6,274 nucleotides of DNA from Candidatus Zhuqueibacterota bacterium 4484_87. Its GTDB lineage: Bacteria > Zhuqueibacterota > Zhuqueibacteria > Thermofontimicrobiales > Thermofontimicrobiaceae. A model generated the notes under the pieces. That model saw nothing but the letters and a program-made list of their open reading frames with translations. It was not told the origin of the DNA and ran no database searches. The DNA is taken from contig NATN01000265.1 in assembly GCA_002085355.1 (NCBI GenBank), positions 1-6,274 of the forward strand, written 5' to 3'. Shown piece by piece: positions 1 to 4,784 of this stretch. The translations under genes and the position numbers were made by a program. Positions within the stretch are counted from its first letter, which is position 1. Each line of letters starts with the position of its first letter.

Positions 1-696
1 ATTGATGGAATATTTGAGGTAAAAGCGCGCGCAAGAAGCCAGACTTTTCCTCAGGCTGTTTCCGGGTGGTCATCAGGGTTGTCGGTGACGATTTCTGACC
101 TCATTAAATATAATCTGACTGTTCATGTTGTACCCGAGGGCGCCGGAACGATTGATAAAAATCCCTCCAGGTCAAATTATGATCCGGCTGAATGGGTAAC
201 ATTGACTGCAATCCCGAAGACCAAAGATGGCAATATCAGAGTGGAAGCGGAAAGTGGCACTTTATCCGGCGAGATTGCTGTCGGCAATGATGGTGAGGCT
301 TCAAGTAACCAGTATATTTATGGAACAACGAGAACGCCAAGGAGTGGTAGCGCTGAAATTCGCTTTGAAGTTTCAGAATTTGGCACTTATTATATTTGGG
401 GAAGATGCTATGCGTTATCCAGCACGGAAGATAGTTTCTTTCTGATCATGGATAATTCAACGGACACTCTTACCTGGCACTTGGCGCAGGAATACAATGT
501 TTGGAAGTGGCAGAAGGTTTCCGATTGGCATGTGGAGCAGACTTTTGACTTGGCGCCGGGATGGCATACAATCACAATTGTGCAACGTGATATAAACGCT
601 CGTTTGGATAATTTGCTCATTACCAGCGATCCTACTTACTTCTGGAACATATTATATCTGGGGCAGATGTTATGCCCTGTCAGGGACAGAGGATAG
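1..696 (+). CDS. 5'-truncated fragment: PKD tail, half B repeat, CBM6/35-like domain
   Basis: The frame is open from base 1, so the true start is upstream; the TTG at 79 is internal to the domain series. Bases 1-99 encode the end of a PKD domain, with 'VKARAR' and a following 'SGWSS' that recur in the later PKD copies. Bases 109-213 encode the first strands of an InlB-type B repeat ('GAGTIDKNP', 'VTLTAI'). Bases 226-640 encode a beta-sandwich resembling CBM6/CBM35-type modules: an opening 'RVEAESG', a central 'GTYYIWGRCYAL' strand, 'WKWQKV', and a closing 'RDINARLDNLLIT'. Such domains usually bind plant or algal polysaccharides; the ligand here is unknown. The last 18 codons after base 640 are out-of-frame translation of the next CBM copy and end at a TAG (694-696), so the natural protein does not end here. 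Confidence 0.7.
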   Translation: MDGIFEVKARARSQTFPQAVSGWSSGLSVTISDLIKYNLTVHVVPEGAGTIDKNPSRSNYDPAEWVTLTAIPKTKDGNIRVEAESGTLSGEIAVGNDGEASSNQYIYGTTRTPRSGSAEIRFEVSEFGTYYIWGRCYALSSTEDSFFLIMDNSTDTLTWHLAQEYNVWKWQKVSDWHVEQTFDLAPGWHTITIVQRDINARLDNLLITSDPTYFWNILYLGQMLCPVRDRG

Positions 697-898
697 TTTC
701 TTTTTCCAGGTTGATGATCAAGCAATTCTCACCTGGCATCTCGACCCCGAATATTATACCTGGAAGTGGCAGAAAGTGTCACATAATCATGTTGCCCAGA
801 CTTTTGATTTATCCAAAGGACAGCATTCTTTGAAGGTCATTTCTCGTGATATAAATGCCCGTCTGGACAAACTGCTTTTGACGACAAATCCAAATTAT
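226..898 (+). repeat. Tandem CBM-like domain pair, second copy lacking its N-terminal third
   Basis: Copy 1 spans 226-640 and copy 2 spans 641-898. They share about 65% of residues over the common 84 positions, with many silent differences. Copy 2 starts at the 'SGTYYIWGRC' strand: the roughly 50 residues equivalent to 'NIRVEAESG' through 'EIRFEVSEF' of copy 1 are absent. The join at 640/641 also shifts the frame by one base. Confidence 0.75.
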
Positions 899-1096
899 GT
901 TCCTTCAGGAAAAGAAGACTCGCCATCAGCAATTGATGCAAACTATCGATTCGATCATTGGGCGGGTGATATTGTGGGTAATAGCAATCCTGTTGATATT
1001 CAGATGAGCAGTGACAAAGAAGTTTATGCCTATTTCGTTGTCACAGAAGATTTCATTACCCCGCCAACGAGTGTGGTGGACCTGAAACCGGGATGA
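641..1096 (+). pseudogene. Middle fragment: truncated second CBM-like domain and second half of a B repeat
   Basis: This is frame 2. From base 641 it reads 'SGTYYIWGRCYALSGTEDSF', matching the interior of the preceding CBM. It continues through 'WKWQKV' and 'RDINARLDKLLLT' to about 898. About 55 of 84 residues are identical to CBM 1. Bases 926-1045 then give the end of a B repeat ('YRFDHWAGDIVG', 'VYAYF'), completing the repeat begun at 109-213. The frame ends at a TGA (1094-1096) just after it departs from homology around 1070-1080; the expected PKD start 'GPETGMIGQ' lies in frame 1. No proper start codon or ribosome-binding site exists: the first in-frame candidate, a GTG at 776, falls inside the CBM. 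It is an internal piece of the larger protein, not a gene of its own. Confidence 0.7.
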
Positions 1097-2550
1097 TTGG
1101 GCAGCCGCTGAGCTTTATGGCAAGCGGTGCCAGTAGTGAGCAAGGCAACCCTGTTGAGTATCAATTTGATTGGGGTGATGGTATGCTGTCGTCTTGGGGC
1201 GCAAATACACAAGACCATACGTATTCTTCGAGCGGAAGTAAAACAGTTAAAGCGCGAGCCAGAAGCGCTGTCGATACAACATCTGTTTCCAATTGGGGCG
1301 ACGATGTACAAACCGTGAATATCACCGGAATGTCTTTGTCAATTGCCATCGATCCGGCCGGAAGTGGTACCGTGGAAAAATCACCGGCAAAAACAGAATA
1401 TGCTTTCAACGATACTGTGACTTTAACACCTGTGGCAAATTCTGGTTTCACTTTTGATCATTGGAATGGAGATCTGACCGGAACAGAGACACCGGCACAG
1501 TTGATAATGACCGGGAACAAAGCGGTAACCGCGTTTTTTGTTGAGACTCAGGAAATTGTCACCAAACCGAGCAAACCGGCTGGGCCTAAAAGCGGAATAC
1601 TGGGCCAAACTTTGCAATTCACTGCTGTCGGAAGCAGTAGCAATCTCGGCCATGAATTGGAATATCAATTTGAATGGGGAGATGGCTCGCTTTCAGAATG
1701 GGGCTTGAATTCGCAAAGCCATGTCTATTCGGTCACCGGAATTATGCCGGTTAAGGCGCGGGCAAGATGCAAGACGCATACAAATGTGCTATCTGATTGG
1801 TCGGATACATTAAATGTTACGATTTCAGGATATTCACTGACAATTACTGTCAGTCCTGCTGACAAAGGATTAGTCGCCAAAAATCCGAATAAAAATCGCT
1901 ACGGGTATGGAGAGAAAGTAGCGCTTTCTGCAATCGGAAGCAGCGGCTATCAATTTGACCATTGGGAAGGCGATTTGTCCGGAACTGTTAATCCGGATAC
2001 TGTTGTAATGAATGAAAATCGTAATATTATTGCATTTTTCAAACAGGCGCAGGAAACTGTTTCTATACCCACTTTTATTTCGTGCCCTGATACTGGCTAT
2101 ATCGAGCAAACAATTAATTTTACAACGGGCGGTTCTGTCAGCAGCTTTGGCAATTCCGTTCAGTACCAGTTCGATTGGGGCGACGGCACTTTGTCAGCGT
2201 GGGGAGACAGTTGCGCTAATCATATTTATAATTTAGTGGGTACGCATAAGATAAAAACCAGAGCACGTTCGTCTGTGAACAACAGCATTGTTTCCGGTTG
2301 GACAGAAGAAAAGCCGATTGTGGTTTTAAGCCTTTATTACACGATATCCATTACAGTTGATCCGGAAGGTGCCGGAAGTGTAAATCGAACCCCATTCAAG
2401 TCTCAGTACCGGGAGGGCGATATCGTTATCCTGACGCCACTTGCGGTAGGCGGTTATGTTTTCGATAATTGGACAGGAGATTTGGAAGGAATTGATAATC
2501 CGGCAATAATTCAAATTGACGGCAACAAAAATATTACTGCCCATTTTCGG
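1093..2550 (+). repeat. Three tandem PKD + B-repeat units, about 167 codons each
   Basis: Equivalent points occur at 1093 (MIGQPLSF), 1597 (ILGQTLQF) and 2098 (YIEQTINF), giving periods of 504 and 501 bases. Within each unit a PKD domain is followed by one B repeat and a short hinge rich in Thr/Pro. A partial fourth copy of the same pattern lies at bases 1-213 and 926-1045, interrupted by the CBM pair. The copies are well diverged at DNA level, so this is an old protein-level repeat and not a recent tandem duplication. Confidence 0.85.
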
Positions 2551-2868
2551 AATATTTCAAGCGTGGATGAGCGAAAAAATCAGATTCCTGACAATTTTTC
2601 TTTATCTCAAAATTTTCCTAATCCATTCAATCCGGAAACAAGTATTAATTACCAGTTGGCAAGCGAGACACATGTGTCGCTCAAAATTTACAATATTCAA
2701 GGGCAGCTCATAGAAACTTTGATTAATGAAACACAGCCGGCAGGTTTTTACACAATTCGCTGGAATGCCATGGATCGCAGTGGCAGACGTTTGCCTTCAG
2801 GCGTATACCTGTACCGCATTGAAACTGACCATTTTAGTGAATTGAAAAAAATGATTCTTATGAAGTAA
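1093..2868 (+). CDS. C-terminal part: three PKD + InlB-type repeat units and a C-terminal sorting domain
   Basis: The 591 codons from ATG 1093 encode PKD domains at residues 1-79, 165-246 and 333-413, each with a 'YQF(D/E)WGDG' core and an 'H-x-Y...G...K-x-RAR' strand. They alternate with B repeats (InlB/'divergent InlB' type, typified by 'FDHW-x-GDL') at 81-150, 248-316 and 416-486. Residues 498-591 form a C-terminal sorting domain: 'FPNPFNPET', 'VSLKIYNIQGQ', 'GFYTIRWNAMDRSG', 'SGVYLYRI', and a basic end. In FCB bacteria such domains direct export through the outer membrane and are usually cleaved or anchored. The ATG at 1093 overlaps the TGA of the preceding frame but has no signal peptide and no clear ribosome-binding site. 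In the other copies the equivalent position is an internal Ile or Tyr, so this is most likely the tail of the broken upstream protein. The product would be extracellular and non-enzymatic. Confidence 0.8.
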   Translation: MIGQPLSFMASGASSEQGNPVEYQFDWGDGMLSSWGANTQDHTYSSSGSKTVKARARSAVDTTSVSNWGDDVQTVNITGMSLSIAIDPAGSGTVEKSPAKTEYAFNDTVTLTPVANSGFTFDHWNGDLTGTETPAQLIMTGNKAVTAFFVETQEIVTKPSKPAGPKSGILGQTLQFTAVGSSSNLGHELEYQFEWGDGSLSEWGLNSQSHVYSVTGIMPVKARARCKTHTNVLSDWSDTLNVTISGYSLTITVSPADKGLVAKNPNKNRYGYGEKVALSAIGSSGYQFDHWEGDLSGTVNPDTVVMNENRNIIAFFKQAQETVSIPTFISCPDTGYIEQTINFTTGGSVSSFGNSVQYQFDWGDGTLSAWGDSCANHIYNLVGTHKIKTRARSSVNNSIVSGWTEEKPIVVLSLYYTISITVDPEGAGSVNRTPFKSQYREGDIVILTPLAVGGYVFDNWTGDLEGIDNPAIIQIDGNKNITAHFRNISSVDERKNQIPDNFSLSQNFPNPFNPETSINYQLASETHVSLKIYNIQGQLIETLINETQPAGFYTIRWNAMDRSGRRLPSGVYLYRIETDHFSELKKMILMK

Positions 2869-2882
2869 TGAGCGCCAAGTAT

Positions 2883-2923
2883 TTCGCCTGGATTAGGATA
2901 ATTTCTAATCCAGGCGAATAATT
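2883..2923 (+). terminator. Probable intrinsic terminator after the modular protein gene
   Basis: A perfect 14-bp inverted repeat has arms at 2883-2896 (TTCGCCTGGATTAG) and 2905-2918 (CTAATCCAGGCGAA) around an 8-base loop, followed by a moderately T-rich tail (TAATAATTGTTCTT). It begins 14 bases after the stop at 2866-2868. The stem is strong but the tail is not a pure U-run, so it could instead act as a bidirectional terminator or as an mRNA 3'-end stabiliser. It separates the large gene from the SGNH pair. Confidence 0.7.
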
Positions 2924-2929
2924 GTTCTT

Positions 2930-4690
2930 ATGGTAGGGGGATGCACTATTTTAATTTATAGAAAAGCACACCTGTTGATACTATTGTTTCTTGTTTTTGC
3001 CGAAGTAGTTGCTTTTGACTTTGTGGGGAGCCTGTCAGATGGCTACGGGTTTGACGCTGATCACGAAGGCCATCCCGGTTGGAAAGCGGATGAAGTTTTA
3101 GCAAATGTTGACACATGGCTTGCGGAAAGTAGTCCCGATATCGTTTTATTACATATCGGAACCAATGACGTAAGTGCTCTTCAGCCAAATTCACAGACGA
3201 TAGCAGAAATCGAAGGCATTTTAGACAAAATTTACAACTACAATCCACAAATAATGATTTTATTTTGTAAGCTCATCCCTCGCCGAGTTACATGGGAAAA
3301 TGAATATATTTACAACGAACAACTGAATGTGCTCATTGAAGATCTGTTTTACGAGAAGAAAAATCAGGGTTATGATATTTATTTGGTTGATCAATTTGCT
3401 GCTTTCAATGCAAATAGCAATTGGGCAGACGACTACATGATTGACAATGTTCATCCTAACGATGTTGGCTATCATGTTATGGCGGAAACCTATTTTCAAG
3501 TATTACAGCCGTTGCTAAGTGAACAGAAATATCAGATAGCCGGCTTGATTCAGTATTATTCGAATCATAATCCTATTAGCAATGTGACAATTGATTTATC
3601 GGGCGATCAAATTGATCAGAAGGTATCCGGTTACAGCGGAATTTTTGCATTTGATGAGTTGCAAGCAGGCGGTGACTTTTTCGTTATTCCTGACAAAAGC
3701 AAGCTGAGTCGTTTTGATAATAACACAATTACAATTTTCAGCGCGGCTCTCACTTTAAGGCACGCTGTCGGAGTGGACACGCTGAATCCCTGGCAGCAAT
3801 TAGCTGCAGATGTGGATGAAAGTGGAACAATCACCGCCTTTGATGCAGCTTTGATCGCCAGATATTCTGTTGAATTGGATGGATTAGAACAGGATTACGT
3901 CGGAGAGTGGCGGTTTGTGCCCGATTCCCTGACGTACGAAAATCTGGATGCGGATCATTTGGATGCGAATTTTACGGGGATTTTGTTAGGGGATGTTGCA
4001 GGGGACTGGTCATCTTCTGGTTTGTTTAGGACGGCAAATTCTCAAAACGTGTCAATCGGGGAAATTAAGTATTTATCCGATAATAGGTTTTCTTTACCGA
4101 TAATTGTTAATGCTGATTCGCTATTGTCTTTTGCCGGAGAAGTTGAATTTTCGAAACAAAACCTCCGATTTCGGCGAGCAGAATTTTTTGAGAAAAATAA
4201 TTGGCTCGTTAATTCCCGTTCGGGAAAAGTGAAATTGGGCTTTTATTCAGCAAAAGCTCTTGCGGTCTCTGATACTGTCGGGAGTCTGGAGTTTGAAATT
4301 ATTAGCAATGAATATTTGTTAGCTGATGAAATAAGACTGAAATCTCAAATTAACCAGAGTAGAATTCAGTTGCAGAGAATAAGTCTGAATAGCCTGCCCG
4401 GCAATTTCACGCCATTGTTAACTGTGGGCGACAACTATCCGAATCCGTTTAATCCGACGACTGTCCTGCCCATTGATGTCAAGGTCGCGGGAACGCTATA
4501 TGTGAAAGTTTTCAACACGCTGGGGCAGGAAGTGAAAGAGATTTATAGTCAGTCGGTCACGCCCGGACAATACAAACTGAGATGGGACGGCACGGACACT
4601 TTTGGAGTTGACGTTGCTGATGGCGTCTATATTTGTCGTTTTCAATTAAATGGGTTCATTCAAAACAAGCTGCTTGTAAAATTGAAATAA
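2930..4690 (+). CDS. Secreted SGNH-hydrolase-like protein lacking the nucleophile block, with dockerin-like, cohesin-like and sorting domains
   Basis: It has 586 residues from ATG 2930. Residues 11-28 form a signal peptide (basic 'RK', a Leu/Phe-rich core, end near 'EVVA'). Residues 29-198 are an SGNH domain close to carbohydrate esterase family 3: 'HEGHPGW', 'LLHIGTND' (Asn79) and 'DNVHPND' (Asp172, His175). The N-terminal block carrying the catalytic Ser ('MPLGNSIT' in the downstream paralogue) is absent: the signal peptide joins directly to the segment about 30 residues beyond it, so esterase activity is doubtful. Residues 200-258 are a prealbumin-like beta domain. Residues 262-316 are dockerin-like, with one full calcium loop (Asp294, Asp296, Ser298, Asp305) and a degenerate first loop. 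'GILLGDVAGDW' follows, then a cohesin-like domain at about 372-485 ('GKVKLGFYS') and an 'NPFNP' sorting domain at 497-586. Likely extracellular or surface-bound. The start is uncertain, because the best ribosome-binding site lies inside the ORF. Confidence 0.85.
   Translation: MVGGCTILIYRKAHLLILLFLVFAEVVAFDFVGSLSDGYGFDADHEGHPGWKADEVLANVDTWLAESSPDIVLLHIGTNDVSALQPNSQTIAEIEGILDKIYNYNPQIMILFCKLIPRRVTWENEYIYNEQLNVLIEDLFYEKKNQGYDIYLVDQFAAFNANSNWADDYMIDNVHPNDVGYHVMAETYFQVLQPLLSEQKYQIAGLIQYYSNHNPISNVTIDLSGDQIDQKVSGYSGIFAFDELQAGGDFFVIPDKSKLSRFDNNTITIFSAALTLRHAVGVDTLNPWQQLAADVDESGTITAFDAALIARYSVELDGLEQDYVGEWRFVPDSLTYENLDADHLDANFTGILLGDVAGDWSSSGLFRTANSQNVSIGEIKYLSDNRFSLPIIVNADSLLSFAGEVEFSKQNLRFRRAEFFEKNNWLVNSRSGKVKLGFYSAKALAVSDTVGSLEFEIISNEYLLADEIRLKSQINQSRIQLQRISLNSLPGNFTPLLTVGDNYPNPFNPTTVLPIDVKVAGTLYVKVFNTLGQEVKEIYSQSVTPGQYKLRWDGTDTFGVDVADGVYICRFQLNGFIQNKLLVKLK
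2935..2940 (+). promoter_or_regulatory. Shine-Dalgarno-like AGGGGG inside the annotated N-terminus of the first SGNH gene
   Basis: AGGGGG lies downstream of ATG 2930, which itself has no Shine-Dalgarno sequence in front of it. A start seven bases after it would be the in-frame ATT at 2948, giving a signal peptide beginning near 'LIYRKAHLL'. The ATG directly after the motif (2941) is out of frame and hits a stop after six codons. The site therefore argues for a start other than ATG 2930, but does not prove it. Confidence 0.35.
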
Positions 4691-4784
4691 TGCGCGATTA
4701 TTTTTGCATGGAATAGTACGAAAATTAAATGCAGATGATCTGTCTCAGGGGATTATCATTAGATTTTTTGCCCAAAAATATGTA
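4691..4784 (+). other. Intergenic spacer between the two SGNH paralogues
   Basis: These 94 bases show no strong hairpin with a T-run, so the second SGNH gene may be co-transcribed with the first. The only symmetric element is an 11-base palindrome CAGATGATCTG at 4732-4742, too short to call an operator. The reading frame of the downstream gene stays open back through the whole spacer, so part of it may be translated if a non-ATG start is used. I see no convincing promoter. Confidence 0.5.
4747..4751 (+). promoter_or_regulatory. Shine-Dalgarno-like AGGGG upstream of the second SGNH gene
   Basis: AGGGG precedes an in-frame ATT at 4758 by six bases. It is more than 30 bases from ATG 4785, too far to serve it. 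Starting at 4758 would add 'RFFAQKYV' to the N-terminus, supplying the positive charge that the ATG 4785 signal peptide lacks. It parallels the AGGGGG/ATT arrangement at 2935-2950. Confidence 0.35.

Larger units (their letters stand above)
1..2868 (+). pseudogene. Large secreted PKD / InlB-repeat / CBM-like modular protein, frameshifted, 5' end outside window
   Basis: Three consecutive open frames read as one protein once two frame changes are allowed. Frame 1 runs from base 1 to about 640, frame 2 from about 641 to about 1075, and frame 1 again from about 1078 to the stop at 2866-2868. The domain order is continuous across the breaks: PKD tail, first half of a B repeat, CBM 1, truncated CBM 2, second half of the same B repeat, then three PKD + B-repeat units and a C-terminal sorting domain. 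No catalytic domain is visible; one may lie upstream. The expected role is an extracellular glycan-binding or adhesive scaffold. Net frame change is zero, but the frame-1 stop at 694-696 and the frame-2 stop at 1094-1096 prevent a full-length product. It could be a true pseudogene or a sequencing/assembly artefact. Intact domain motifs on both sides suggest the damage, if real, is recent. Confidence 0.65.

Noticed and set aside
640..700. Programmed ribosomal frameshift joining the first two fragments.
   Set aside because: There is no slippery heptamer near 640 or near the TAG at 694-696, and the change coincides with a missing piece of domain, which points to a deletion and not recoding.
1093..1100. 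ATGA overlap (ATG 1093 / TGA 1094) as translational coupling of two separate genes.
   Set aside because: The downstream frame has no signal peptide, begins in the middle of a PKD domain, and its upstream sequence in frame 1 (GPETG) still matches the PKD opening. The overlap is a by-product of the frame change.
2869..2929. A promoter for the SGNH genes in the spacer (TAGGATAAT-like -10).
   Set aside because: The candidate lies inside the hairpin loop and stem and no matching -35 is visible; support is too weak to list.
2930..2946. 'MVGGC' at the N-terminus of the first SGNH protein as a lipoprotein lipobox.
   Set aside because: The Cys comes before, not after, the hydrophobic core, so it cannot be a signal peptidase II site.
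3014..3055. 'VGSLSDG' in the first SGNH protein looks like a classic GDSL lipase nucleophile motif ('GDSLSDG').
   Set aside because: It aligns with 'VGSKNDG' of the paralogue, which lies about 30 residues after the true 'GNSIT' serine, and it sits only 45 residues before the block III Asn compared with 77 in the intact copy. It is a chance resemblance, though an activity test would settle it.
4732..4742. Palindrome CAGATGATCTG as an operator.
   Set aside because: It is only 11 bases, occurs once in the spacer, and has no paired site or nearby promoter.
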